Origin: JABDLO01 sp041749255
GTDB taxonomy: Bacteria; Bacteroidota; Bacteroidia; Chitinophagales; Saprospiraceae
Length of the DNA stretch: 64,000 nucleotides
NCBI GenBank assembly: GCA_041749255.1
Contig: JBGTBR010000057.1
Coordinates: 1 to 64,000 of the forward strand
Direction of reading: 5' to 3'
The notes under the pieces are model-generated. The model made no database searches, was not told the DNA's origin, and worked only from the letters and a program-made list of their open reading frames with translations. Positions 26,152 through 35,209 of this stretch are shown here, piece after piece. Position 1 is the first letter of the stretch. The number at the start of each line of letters is the position of its first letter. A program made the translations under genes and the position numbers.

Positions 26152-27384
26152 ATGAACCCCAACTGGATCATAATAACTATAGCCAATTTTTTTGTGGCAT
26201 CCATTTTAGGAGTAATTCTCCGATACGCTTTTGTAGGGGAATTGACAGGATGGAGTTTTCGCAATGTCATGCATGCACACTCGCATTTGTCCATGATAGG
26301 CTGGATGTTTATGATCCTTTTTATTATCATCATGTATAGATTTCTTCCCTGGAATAAGAGGAACAAACCCATTTATAGTTGGATGTTTTGGTCTAATCAG
26401 GTCATTGTTGTATTCATGACCATTTCATTTATTTTATATGGTTATGGCACTATTTCTATTGCCTTACTTATATTTCATTTATTCATAAGCTACCTATTTA
26501 CTTACCACATTTTAAGGGATACACAGGGAATAACATCGCAATCTTTATTCCTGCTGAGAACTGCATTTGCCTGGCTGATTATTTCCACATTGGCCCTTTG
26601 GGCTTTGGGGCCAGTTATACAGTATTATGGGAAGAATTCAGAATTGTACTTCTGGAGCATTCAGTTTTTTCTGCACTTCCAGTTCAATGGGTGGTTTATT
26701 TTCAGCGTGCTTGCTATATTTTTTAACGAGCTTGAACAAAGACAAATTAAAATTAGCCCATCGGGTTTCAATGTATTCTATCTACTATTGGTCATATCCT
26801 GTTTTATGACATACAGTCTGGCGGTTACATGGTCCAGACCTCAGGATTTTCTTTTTATTACCAATAGTCTGGGAGTCGTGCTTCAGCTCATAGCTCTGCT
26901 TACCTTGGTTAGGCTACTTTGGAATCAAAAAATTATAAGCTTCCTTTTTAAAGATACGTTCAGTAAGATTTTATTTAGTCTGGCTGGGTTCTCCCTGCTG
27001 CTAAAAATAGTCATTCAGGCAGTTGTAGTGATACCCAGTGTTGCGGTGATTTCTTACACCATCAGACAATTTGTTATTGGTTTTATACACCTTACCTTAT
27101 TGGGCATTGTTACAGGATACATTTTTGCATTCCTCACTGACAAAAACTACATCAATACATCCAAAATATCGGCAAAGGCGGGACTGATCTTATTTCTTAT
27201 TGGTTTTGCTGCCACCGAATGCCTGTTATTTATGCAAGGATTAATGCTATGGATGGAGAAGGGCTTTATTCATGGGTATTTTGAATGGATTTTTGTGCTG
27301 AGTATCATTCTGCCTGCATCCTTGATTCTCATACTGATATCTATGCGTAAGCGGGTAAATGAAAGTTTGGTATTTGTCCATTAA
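26152..27384 (+). CDS. Multi-histidine membrane protein of the nos island (haem-copper oxidase/NnrS-like)
   Basis: A 410-residue integral membrane protein with about 12 hydrophobic segments. Histidines in or at the ends of helices include H41-A-H43-S-H45 in the motif VMHAHSHLSMIGW, H175 in FFLHFQFNGW and one in GFIHLTLLG. This layout resembles subunit-I-like haem-copper oxidase folds and NnrS, a haem/copper membrane protein tied to NO stress. I cannot place it in a named family with certainty. Its position between the Rrf2 regulator and the cytochrome suggests a role in NO tolerance or electron supply during N2O respiration. Confidence 0.7.
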   Translation: MNPNWIIITIANFFVASILGVILRYAFVGELTGWSFRNVMHAHSHLSMIGWMFMILFIIIMYRFLPWNKRNKPIYSWMFWSNQVIVVFMTISFILYGYGTISIALLIFHLFISYLFTYHILRDTQGITSQSLFLLRTAFAWLIISTLALWALGPVIQYYGKNSELYFWSIQFFLHFQFNGWFIFSVLAIFFNELEQRQIKISPSGFNVFYLLLVISCFMTYSLAVTWSRPQDFLFITNSLGVVLQLIALLTLVRLLWNQKIISFLFKDTFSKILFSLAGFSLLLKIVIQAVVVIPSVAVISYTIRQFVIGFIHLTLLGIVTGYIFAFLTDKNYINTSKISAKAGLILFLIGFAATECLLFMQGLMLWMEKGFIHGYFEWIFVLSIILPASLILILISMRKRVNESLVFVH

Positions 27385-27558
27385 CAAAAAAACCAATTAA
27401 ATATTCCTATTGCAAAGGCACCAGGATCATCTGACTCAAGTTATCGCATCATTTCAAATTGTGGTAATTCAAAGTTATAATTTTGATATTTAAAGTTATA
27501 TATAATTATTTATCAAATATATACACATTATTGTATTCATTAATTTAAAACAAAAATC

Positions 27559-28059
27559 ATGAAAAACGTACGTATTGTAGGCGCGCTCCTGATAGGCTTT
27601 CTCTGGATAGCTTGTAATTCGGGAAAAGATCAAGCAACGGACGAGAACAAACCTCGCCCCCAATCTATGGTAAAGGAAAAAAGCATTGCTGATGGTAAAG
27701 GCATTGGTGAAATTAAAAATGTTGAACTATCCGATCCATTGGATGAAGGGATGGTAAAAAAGGGAAAAGCCATTGTAGATATGAAGTGTGCAGCTTGTCA
27801 CAGAAACAATGATATACGGGTTGTAGGACCTGGATTTCAGGGAATTACCAACAGGCGAAGACCGGAATGGATCATGAATATGATCACCAATGTAGAAGTC
27901 ATGTTAGACAGAGACCCTGTAGCTCAGGCTTTACTCGAAGAATGTCTTACACGTATGCCCAATCAAAATGTTTCCATAGGAGATGCAAGGGATATACTCG
28001 AATTTTTAAGGAGAAATGATGAAGAAACGACTGGCGCGAAAGATGGGGCTGTCATGTGA
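27559..28059 (+). CDS. c-type cytochrome lipoprotein of the nos island
   Basis: A 166-residue lipoprotein (LWIAC, Cys19). The mature form has an acidic/basic linker (20-60) and one class I cytochrome c domain. The haem site is C77-A-A-C80-H81, and the probable distal ligand is Met133 in TRMPNQ. It should sit on the periplasmic face of a membrane and carry electrons to NosZ. Small cytochromes coded next to nosZ are typical of clade II clusters. A fasciclin gene follows after about 50 bp. Confidence 0.9.
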   Translation: MKNVRIVGALLIGFLWIACNSGKDQATDENKPRPQSMVKEKSIADGKGIGEIKNVELSDPLDEGMVKKGKAIVDMKCAACHRNNDIRVVGPGFQGITNRRRPEWIMNMITNVEVMLDRDPVAQALLEECLTRMPNQNVSIGDARDILEFLRRNDEETTGAKDGAVM

Positions 28060-28110
28060 TGGATAAAACAACTATACTAAAATTATTTGTAACTATTAAA
28101 AATCTTAAAA

Positions 28111-28662
28111 ATGAAATCCACTTTTAGTTTGATTGTTTTGATATGGCTGGGTATTGGATTGTGGACTACAAGTTGTGGTCCAAAGAAAACATCACCCGAC
28201 CAGTCAACTGATTTAACAGGACCGGGACAATCAGCCGTTGCTGATGATGAATCCCAAAAACATGTGGTCCAGGTTGCCGTTGGATCTCCTGATCACTCTA
28301 CGCTGGTTGCTGCCGTGCAAGCTGCCGGACTCGTCGATGTTTTGGTAAATGCAGGGCCTTTTACTGTTTTTGCACCTACCAATGATGCCTTTAATGCTTT
28401 ACCTGCGGGTACTGTCGATAACTTGTTAAAACCTGAAAACAAAGGTCAGCTTCAGGATATACTCGAATATCATGTATTTGTTGGAGTAATCAGTGAAAAT
28501 ATGATTCTCGATGGAAGGAAACTTAATCAAGTAAACTTAAAGGATGTCACTTTGGGCAACAAAGATGGTGTACTTATGGTCAATGATGCCAATATTTTAG
28601 GTAGCGTAAGAGCTTCCAATGGGATTGTTCACGTCATCGATAAAGTACTTCTTCCCCAGTAG
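28111..28662 (+). CDS. Fasciclin-domain lipoprotein
   Basis: A 183-residue lipoprotein (TTSC, Cys22) with a single FAS1 domain at about 50-183. The H1 box is FTVFAPTNDAFNALP and the H2 box is ASNGIVHVIDKVLLP, with the conserved YHV as YHVFVG between them. FAS1 domains mediate adhesion or protein binding. Here the gene lies between the cytochrome and nosZ, so a scaffold role for the N2O-reducing lipoproteins is possible, but that is inference. Confidence 0.9.
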   Translation: MKSTFSLIVLIWLGIGLWTTSCGPKKTSPDQSTDLTGPGQSAVADDESQKHVVQVAVGSPDHSTLVAAVQAAGLVDVLVNAGPFTVFAPTNDAFNALPAGTVDNLLKPENKGQLQDILEYHVFVGVISENMILDGRKLNQVNLKDVTLGNKDGVLMVNDANILGSVRASNGIVHVIDKVLLPQ

Positions 28663-28732
28663 TCCAACTTTGAAAAGGACTTGAATACACTTATAAGAAA
28701 TTCAATTTTTATTTAATAAATTTTTAAACAAC

Positions 28733-30706
28733 ATGAATAACAAATTAATTTTCAAATATGCAGGCGCCTTTTTATTATTTATAATAATGGCTCAGTTTTC
28801 CTGCAAACCTACTGCTCCCGGTTCAGTAAGTACGGGAGATGCTGCCACCAGAGTTTATGTTCCACCCGGACAACATGATGAATTTTACAACATTGTTTCC
28901 GGGGGATTTAACGGCCAAATGAGTGTGGTAGGTTTGCCATCCGGCAGAGTTTTCAAAATTTTACCGGTGTTTTCAGTACATCCTGAGAATGGATATGGAT
29001 ATAGCGAAGAGTCAAAACCCATGCTTAATACTTCTCATGGTTTTGTTCCGTGGGATGATTTACATCACATTGCCATTTCCACAACAAACGGAGTACACGA
29101 CGGTCGCTGGGCTTTTGGCAATGCCAATAATACTCCCCGTATCGCGAGGGTAGATTTGAGTACCTTTAAAACGGTAGAGATACTTGAAATACCCAACAGT
29201 GCAGGTAACCACTCTTCACCTTTCATTACTGAAAACACAGAGTATGTAGTGGCTAGTTCGAGATTTTCTGTTCCTTTAGGTTCTGAACAAGACAGGGATG
29301 TACCCATCGATACCTATAAGGAAAACTTTAAAGGTACGGTAAGTTTTGTAAAGGTGTCTGATGAAGGAGAGATGAGTATTGCGTTTCAGCTTGTAACTCC
29401 AGGCGTCAATTTTGACCTGGCACGTGCCGGAAAAGGCCCATCTCATGGTTGGTTTTTCTTCTCCTGTTATAATACAGAACAAGCTTACAGTCTACTGGAA
29501 GTGAATGCTTCGCAAAGAGATAAAGATTTTATCATGGCTGTGAACTGGAAAAAAGCTGAAGAATATATTGCAGCCGGTAAAGGTAAAATGGTAAAAGCGA
29601 AATACGCTCATAACAAGGAAGATAAGAGAACCCATACCACCACTTCCACCATATTGGAAGAGGTTTTACAGTTGGATCCTAAGGAATTAAAAGATATTAT
29701 ATACTTTATTCCGTGTCCGAAATCACCTCATGGTTGTGATGTAGATCCTACAGGAAGATTCATAGTCGGTAGTGGTAAATTGGCAGCCCTGGTTCCGGTA
29801 TTTTCTTTTGAAAAGATAATGAAAGCTATCGATGACGGTGATTTTGAAGGCGAATACGACGGCATTCCTGTGGTTCGATACGAATCCGCTCTTCACGGAG
29901 TTGTGGAAAAAGCGGGTTTAGGCCCTCTTCACACTGAATTTGACAACAATGGAAATGCCTATACTTCGTTTTTTGTCTCTTCTGAAGTGGTGAAATGGAA
30001 TGTAAATACATTGGAAGTACTGGACAGAGTTCCTACCTATTATTCAGTTGGTCACTTGATGGTACCGGGAGGAGCTACTGCCGCTCCTCATGGCAAATAC
30101 CTTGTAGCCTATAATAAAATCACTAAAGACAGATATCTTCCTACCGGTCCGGAGTTGTGTCATTCAGCTCAACTTTATGATATTTCAGGCGATAAAATGC
30201 GATTGCTTCTTGACTTTCCTACTATAGGAGAACCTCACTATGCTGAAGCTATTCCAGCCAGCATGATTAAGGATCAAAGTGTAAAATTTTATCGGATAGA
30301 AGACAATGAGCATCCATATGCCGTAAAAAGAGAAATGGATGCCAAAGTAGAGAGAAACGGAAACCAGGTACATGTGTATATGTCCTCCATCAGGTCGCAT
30401 TTTGCCCCCGACAATATTGAGGGCGTACGAGTAGGTGATGAAGTGTATTTTCATGTAACGAATCTTGAACAGGATTGGGACGTCCCGCATGGATTTGCCA
30501 TTAAAGGCGCCAATACAGGAGAATTACTGATCATGCCGGGAGAAACACAAACTTTGAAATGGAAACCCGAGAAAGTCGGTATTTATCCATTTTATTGTAC
30601 AGATTTTTGCTCAGCACTTCATCAGGAAATGCAGGGTTACTTAAGGGTTTCTCCCGCTAACAGCAATGTGCCGCTGAAGTTTACTCTTGATATGATCCTC
30701 CAATAA
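28733..30706 (+). CDS. nosZ: Nitrous-oxide reductase, clade II, lipoprotein-type signal
   Basis: A 657-residue enzyme that reduces N2O to N2 in the periplasm. The N-terminus is a Sec signal ending in QFSC (Cys24, lipoprotein type), without the twin-arginine motif of clade I. The seven-bladed propeller contains the CuZ histidine segments (DDLHHIAIS, GVHDGRW, SPHGCDVDP, GPLHTEF). The C-terminal cupredoxin has the CuA site C622-x3-C626-x3-H630-x2-M633, with a further histidine in WDVPHGFAI. All key ligands appear present, so the enzyme should be functional. A terminator-like hairpin follows, then the accessory genes. Confidence 0.97.
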   Translation: MNNKLIFKYAGAFLLFIIMAQFSCKPTAPGSVSTGDAATRVYVPPGQHDEFYNIVSGGFNGQMSVVGLPSGRVFKILPVFSVHPENGYGYSEESKPMLNTSHGFVPWDDLHHIAISTTNGVHDGRWAFGNANNTPRIARVDLSTFKTVEILEIPNSAGNHSSPFITENTEYVVASSRFSVPLGSEQDRDVPIDTYKENFKGTVSFVKVSDEGEMSIAFQLVTPGVNFDLARAGKGPSHGWFFFSCYNTEQAYSLLEVNASQRDKDFIMAVNWKKAEEYIAAGKGKMVKAKYAHNKEDKRTHTTTSTILEEVLQLDPKELKDIIYFIPCPKSPHGCDVDPTGRFIVGSGKLAALVPVFSFEKIMKAIDDGDFEGEYDGIPVVRYESALHGVVEKAGLGPLHTEFDNNGNAYTSFFVSSEVVKWNVNTLEVLDRVPTYYSVGHLMVPGGATAAPHGKYLVAYNKITKDRYLPTGPELCHSAQLYDISGDKMRLLLDFPTIGEPHYAEAIPASMIKDQSVKFYRIEDNEHPYAVKREMDAKVERNGNQVHVYMSSIRSHFAPDNIEGVRVGDEVYFHVTNLEQDWDVPHGFAIKGANTGELLIMPGETQTLKWKPEKVGIYPFYCTDFCSALHQEMQGYLRVSPANSNVPLKFTLDMILQ

Positions 30707-30726
30707 TAAATGAATCATAGTGCTAC

Positions 30727-30770
30727 CAGCATCGGGGAAAGCCAAGACGGAAGACCCTGATGCTGTTTTT
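30727..30770 (+). terminator. Terminator-like hairpin between nosZ and downstream nos genes
   Basis: CAGCATCGGGG (30727-30737) pairs with CCCTGATGCTG (30755-30765) over 11 bp with one G-T pair and a 17-nt loop, followed by TTTTT. It lies 21 bp after the nosZ stop and 16 bp before the next gene on the same strand. Partial termination here would make nosZ mRNA more abundant than the maturation genes. Confidence 0.65.
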
Positions 30771-30785
30771 ACCTAACTGAAAGTC

Positions 30786-31403
30786 ATGAAGAAAATATCT
30801 CCGTTATCCAGACTATTGTTGTTTATTTCAGCCATCATCATGGTTGTATTATACTATGTTCCGTTTTGGCAAATTCTCATGTGGGCTCCTCAGTACCCTG
30901 AATGGCTAACCATGAAAATATGGTTAAACCGTTTATCGGGAGACGTCGAAATCATCAACGGTCTTAATCATTACATTGGCATGAAACACATTAAGCCGGA
31001 AATGTTTCCGGAATTAAAGATCATGCCGTACATCGTGGCTGGGCTCATATCTTTGGGTCTCGTGGCAACTGCATGGGGCAGGAAAGCAGGAGTCTGGATT
31101 TTTCTGGGTATACTGATCATCACGGGGATAACAGGATTGGTCGATTTTTATCTTTGGGGTTACGATTACGGACACAATCTGGATCCAAGGGCAGCCATTA
31201 AGGTACCTGATATGGTATATCAGCCTCCTCTCATTGGTACCAAAACCCTTTTAAATTTCATTGCCTATTCAGGTCCGGATATTGGAGGTTGGATTGTTGT
31301 GGTTACGGGTCTACTCGTTATTGCAGTGTTGATCCTGGAAAAATTTAAATACAAAATTTCCAACCGATTTCCTTCAATGAAAGGGTGGTTGGGTAGTAGA
31401 TAA
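30786..31403 (+). CDS. Four-TM membrane protein of the nos island
   Basis: A 205-residue protein with four predicted membrane helices, at about 8-28, 79-96, 102-124 and 165-185. The soluble loop between the first two (residues 30-75) contains LNHYIGMKHIKPEMFPELK. The histidines and methionines there could bind a metal. I have no named family for it. Its place between nosZ and nosL suggests a role in copper supply or electron transfer to NosZ, an inference from context. Confidence 0.8.
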   Translation: MKKISPLSRLLLFISAIIMVVLYYVPFWQILMWAPQYPEWLTMKIWLNRLSGDVEIINGLNHYIGMKHIKPEMFPELKIMPYIVAGLISLGLVATAWGRKAGVWIFLGILIITGITGLVDFYLWGYDYGHNLDPRAAIKVPDMVYQPPLIGTKTLLNFIAYSGPDIGGWIVVVTGLLVIAVLILEKFKYKISNRFPSMKGWLGSR

Positions 31404-31476
31404 AGATAGATGAATTATTGAAACATTACCGGTTTGGTAATCTTTTTTTCATCATTTCGATATTAAAAAACCTATT

Positions 31477-31929
31477 ATGAATTACAAATTAAAACTTTTC
31501 ATTCTTAATTGTATACTGTTGGTCACTGCTTGCGGAGATTCTGGCCCTCAGCCCATACAATTTGGTAAGGATGGTTGTCAATTTTGCAAAATGACTATAA
31601 TGGATCCTAAATTTGGAGCTGAGCTCATTACATCTAAAGGAAAAGTTTTCAAATTTGACGATGTTAACTGCCTGGTGCAATACATGGATGAAATCAAAGA
31701 ATCTGATCGTAGTGACTCAAGGTTATATGTAATTGATTTTCATACACAAAATGCACTAATAGATGCTAATTCTGCTCGATACATCAAAACAGCAGAAGTC
31801 AAAAGTCCAATGGCTAGTGGAATTGCTGCTTTCTCTAATGAGATAATTCACAATGAATATCTGGAAAAATGGCAGGGAGATAATCTACTTTGGACAGATC
31901 TTGTGCAAATGTACTCTTCGCAACGGTAA
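31477..31929 (+). CDS. nosL: NosL copper chaperone lipoprotein
   Basis: A 150-residue lipoprotein (VTAC, Cys19). The metal-binding motif of NosL is present: C34-Q-F-C37-K-M39. The conserved GAELITSKGKVFKFDDVNCLVQYM segment follows. NosL binds Cu(I) and hands it to apo-NosZ with the help of NosDFY. About 70 bp separate it from the four-TM gene and 40 bp from nosD, all on one strand. Confidence 0.93.
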   Translation: MNYKLKLFILNCILLVTACGDSGPQPIQFGKDGCQFCKMTIMDPKFGAELITSKGKVFKFDDVNCLVQYMDEIKESDRSDSRLYVIDFHTQNALIDANSARYIKTAEVKSPMASGIAAFSNEIIHNEYLEKWQGDNLLWTDLVQMYSSQR

Positions 31930-31969
31930 ATGATTTAGGTAATATGTGTCTTTTTAATCGGCCACTTTT

Positions 31970-33262
31970 ATGAGAAATATAAAATTCAAATACTTTTTTA
32001 CCACTTATCGCTTTATGTCATTATTGCGTCTATATGCAGTTTGTTTATTTGGGTGTGTAAGCCATTTCGCCTATTCATCCATCATTGAGGTTGGCTCTGG
32101 CAAACCATTTACCTCCATAATAAGTGCTATTGAAAAAGCCAAACCCCACGATACCATCCTTGTTTTTCCAGGAACATATTATGAAGGAAATGTGATCATC
32201 AATAAGCCGTTACATCTTATAGGTTTGGAATTTCCCATTCTTGACGGAGAGAAGAAATATGAGGTATTTACCATAGTGGCTACTCATGTAACCATAGAGG
32301 GCTTTTATATTATAAATACCGGGAGATCCAGCATAGAAGATAAAGCGGCCATTAAGTGTCTGGATGCACACTATGTAACCATATACAATAACAGGCTGGT
32401 CAATACTTTTTTCGGCATTCACCTCTCTAATAGCAATCATGCTACCATCAGCTGCAATTCGCTTGTATCTACTGCTGAACATGAATATGAATACGGAAAT
32501 GGCATACACCTGTGGAAGTGTAACCATGCCCGGATTGAAGGAAACGATGTGAGGGGTCACAGGGATGGAATTTATTTTGAATTTGTAACCAGTTCAACCA
32601 TTGTCGAGAACAAAAGCTCAGAAAATATCCGATATGGTCTTCATTTTATGTTTTCCCATGACAATGCCTATATGCATAATGTGTTTAGCAATAATGGAGC
32701 TGGAGTGGCTATTATGTATACTGCCAATGTTACCATGATGTATAATGTTTTTGAAAAAAACTGGGGTTCCTCTTCTTATGGAATGTTGCTTAAAGATATT
32801 AGAGACAGCGAAGTCAGATATAATCATTTTACCGGAAATACAATTGGTATATACATGGAAGGAACCAGCAGAACGGTTTTTGAAAAAAACCAATTTCGCA
32901 ACAATGGGTATGCTATAAAACTCATGGCCAGTTGTGATGATAATGTTTTCAATTACAATAATTTTATGGGCAACACCTTTGATATTTCCACCAATGGTAT
33001 GACCGTATTCAACACTATTGATTACAATTATTGGGATAAATATGAAGGATACGACCTGGATCGGGATGGAATTGGCGATATTCCTTACAGGCCAGTTAGT
33101 ATATTTTCCATGATTGTTGAACAGGTTCCTCCGGCAGTGATGTTATGGAGAAGCTTTCTGGTGCATCTTATGGACAAAGCGGAAAAAATACTACCTGTTG
33201 TCACTCCCGAAAACTTAAAAGATAATAAACCCAGAATCAAACCCTATGATATATATCCATAA
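31970..33262 (+). CDS. nosD: NosD periplasmic copper-processing protein
   Basis: A 430-residue secreted protein. The signal peptide begins either at the first ATG or, more typically, at the internal ATG at 32015 (MSLLRLYAVCLFGCV). The rest is a right-handed parallel beta helix of carbohydrate-binding/CASH repeats (N..I..NN..G..L..S..N..I), ending in the NosD tail with DxDxDGIGDIPYRP. NosD works with the NosFY transporter to mature CuZ. The 3' end overlaps nosF by 17 bp, indicating translational coupling. Confidence 0.95.
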   Translation: MRNIKFKYFFTTYRFMSLLRLYAVCLFGCVSHFAYSSIIEVGSGKPFTSIISAIEKAKPHDTILVFPGTYYEGNVIINKPLHLIGLEFPILDGEKKYEVFTIVATHVTIEGFYIINTGRSSIEDKAAIKCLDAHYVTIYNNRLVNTFFGIHLSNSNHATISCNSLVSTAEHEYEYGNGIHLWKCNHARIEGNDVRGHRDGIYFEFVTSSTIVENKSSENIRYGLHFMFSHDNAYMHNVFSNNGAGVAIMYTANVTMMYNVFEKNWGSSSYGMLLKDIRDSEVRYNHFTGNTIGIYMEGTSRTVFEKNQFRNNGYAIKLMASCDDNVFNYNNFMGNTFDISTNGMTVFNTIDYNYWDKYEGYDLDRDGIGDIPYRPVSIFSMIVEQVPPAVMLWRSFLVHLMDKAEKILPVVTPENLKDNKPRIKPYDIYP

Positions 33263-33962
33263 TATAAGTAAGAAATTTGGTAAACATTGGGCTGTGAAAA
33301 ATCTTTCAGTCGAATTTCATAAAGGAAAAGTTTATGCACTTATAGGTCCCAACGGATCAGGCAAGACTACATTGATCAAATGCATACTCGGATTGGTGGT
33401 GCCTTCGGACGGTGATATTTTACTCAATGAAAATTCAATCCTCAATGCCTGGAAATACCGCGAAAACATTGGCTATATGCCGCAAGTGGGAAGATATCCG
33501 GACAATCTCAGAATCGGCCAACTCTTTGATATGATGAGGGATATCAGGACAAATCATACGCAATCAGATATGGAATTATACGAGGCCTTTGGGTTAGATA
33601 AAATTCACGATAAACGAATGCATACACTTTCCGGTGGAACACGACAGAAAGTGAGTGCTGCCCTGGCTTTTCTTTTTGATCCACCAGTACTGATACTCGA
33701 CGAACCCACTGCGGGATTGGATCCAATCTCGGTAGAATACCTCAAAGAAAAAATTACGAAAGAGTCCGGTAGAGATAAACTCATCATTATTACATCTCAC
33801 ATCATGAGCGATCTGGATGGATTGGTTACCGATCTGGTTTATCTGTATGAAGGTCATATGGTCTATAATGACGAGGTGGAAGCATTGAAGAGGGACAGTG
33901 GTGAATTTCGCCTGGGTAAGGCTATCATCCATTTAATGAATCAAATAGAACTTCCGGTATGA
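33246..33962 (+). CDS. nosF: NosF ABC transporter ATPase
   Basis: A 238-residue ABC ATPase: Walker A GPNGSGKTT at 34-42, Q-loop YMPQVG, signature LSGGTRQK, Walker B LILDEPTAGLD and the switch histidine in ITSHIMSDL. Together with NosY it forms the membrane transporter that drives NosD and NosL in CuZ assembly. It overlaps nosD by 17 bp and nosY by 4 bp. Confidence 0.95.
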   Translation: MIYIHNISKKFGKHWAVKNLSVEFHKGKVYALIGPNGSGKTTLIKCILGLVVPSDGDILLNENSILNAWKYRENIGYMPQVGRYPDNLRIGQLFDMMRDIRTNHTQSDMELYEAFGLDKIHDKRMHTLSGGTRQKVSAALAFLFDPPVLILDEPTAGLDPISVEYLKEKITKESGRDKLIIITSHIMSDLDGLVTDLVYLYEGHMVYNDEVEALKRDSGEFRLGKAIIHLMNQIELPV

Positions 33963-34726
33963 TCAGAATATTAAAATACATTTTTTACGATATACTTCGC
34001 ACGCGTTTTATTCTCCTATATTTTGGATTTTTACTCATTTCTACCGCTGTAATGTTTCAATTGGATAATGATACTTCCAAAGTTATTCTCAGCCTGATGA
34101 ATATTTTACTTTTAGTGGTGCCCCTGGTGAGTATTGTTTTTACTACCATTCACTTTTATAACTCTTATGAATTTATGGAGTTGATGTTGGCTCAACCACT
34201 GAACAGGAAATCAGTTTTTCTCAGTCAATATTTTGCCATATCGTCCTCTCTTTCTCTGGCCTTTTTATTAGGAGTAGGGCTTCCAATGGCTTTTTATGGA
34301 TTGGACGATCAGGCTGCGACTCTGCTTTATACCGGGTTACTGTTAACGTGGGTCTTTGTTTCGCTGGCCTTTCTCGCTGCTGTACTCACCAGGGATAAAG
34401 CTAAAGCCATGGGAATTGCCATTTTGCTTTGGTTTTATTTTTCTCTCATTTACGATGGATTACTGCTATGGATTATATTTACTTTTTTCGACTATCCTTT
34501 AGAAAGACCTATGCTTGCTCTCATTGCATTGAATCCTATAGATATGGCAAGAGTGATCATGCTCCTCAAGCTTGACATTTCCGCTCTTATGGGTTTTACT
34601 GGAGCCTTTTATAAAGAATTTTTCGGCAGCCTTAAGGGCATAAGCTTTTCTACCATTATATTACTGATATGGACCATCGTTCCTGTGTGGATTTCACTTA
34701 CAGTATTCAGGAAAAAGGATATTTAA
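33959..34726 (+). CDS. nosY: NosY ABC transporter permease
   Basis: A 255-residue permease with six hydrophobic segments (about 17-33, 40-62, 88-112, 117-142, 150-178, 225-248). The ABC-2 fold has the cytoplasmic coupling segment YNSYEFMELMLAQPLNRKSVFLSQ cut in two by charged residues. It pairs with NosF. The 4-bp ATGA overlap with nosF and the end of the run of plus-strand nos genes mark it as the last gene of the operon. Confidence 0.93.
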   Translation: MIRILKYIFYDILRTRFILLYFGFLLISTAVMFQLDNDTSKVILSLMNILLLVVPLVSIVFTTIHFYNSYEFMELMLAQPLNRKSVFLSQYFAISSSLSLAFLLGVGLPMAFYGLDDQAATLLYTGLLLTWVFVSLAFLAAVLTRDKAKAMGIAILLWFYFSLIYDGLLLWIIFTFFDYPLERPMLALIALNPIDMARVIMLLKLDISALMGFTGAFYKEFFGSLKGISFSTIILLIWTIVPVWISLTVFRKKDI

Positions 34727-34821
34727 AATCTATACAACCATTTTGTGCAAAACAGGATTTACCTAACATCACATTTAATTTTTGAATCCTTATTATCTTC
34801 CTTTTCTAACACCTTCTTATG

Positions 34822-34829
34822 TACCTTTG
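34822..34829 (+). promoter_or_regulatory. Candidate -7 promoter element
   Basis: TACCTTTG fits the Bacteroidota -7 consensus TAnnTTTG and lies 65 bp before the 99-residue gene. I see no good TTTG at the -33 distance, so it is only a candidate. Confidence 0.35.
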
Positions 34830-34894
34830 TATATCCCAGGCATGGGTGCAATTTTGTAAAATGAAAAAACACTCAAAAAAAATAAAATAATCAC

Positions 34895-35194
34895 ATGGAT
34901 ATTATTCCCATAGAACTAAACATGGAAGAGCCGCCCTCGGAGAAAAATGAAAAGCAACTATTGGAAAAAATTCAAATGCGGGTGGACGAATTGCTTGCGA
35001 ATGATCCTGAATTGCTCATGAGTTATTTATACAGATTGGATGTGGATGAAAAAAGAGTACAACAAGCCCTGCATCCTCAGTCTGTTATTCCTCCCAATGA
35101 GGGCATCGCCATCCTTATCCTGGAACGACAAAAAAAGAGATGGGAGACCAAAAGGATGTTTAAACAAGATAGTATTGATGGGTGGGAATTTTAG
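34895..35194 (+). CDS. Conserved small protein of unknown function
   Basis: A 99-residue cytoplasmic protein, acidic at the N-terminus and basic at the C-terminus, mostly helical. It contains LLEKIQMRVDELLANDPELLMSYLYRLDVDE, then VQQAL and ILILERQKKRWETKR. Small helical proteins of this kind occur widely in Bacteroidota without assigned function. The presumed start is preceded by its own candidate promoter, so it is not necessarily part of the nos operon. Confidence 0.75.
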   Translation: MDIIPIELNMEEPPSEKNEKQLLEKIQMRVDELLANDPELLMSYLYRLDVDEKRVQQALHPQSVIPPNEGIAILILERQKKRWETKRMFKQDSIDGWEF

Positions 35195-35209
35195 TTAGTG
35201 CTAATTTTC

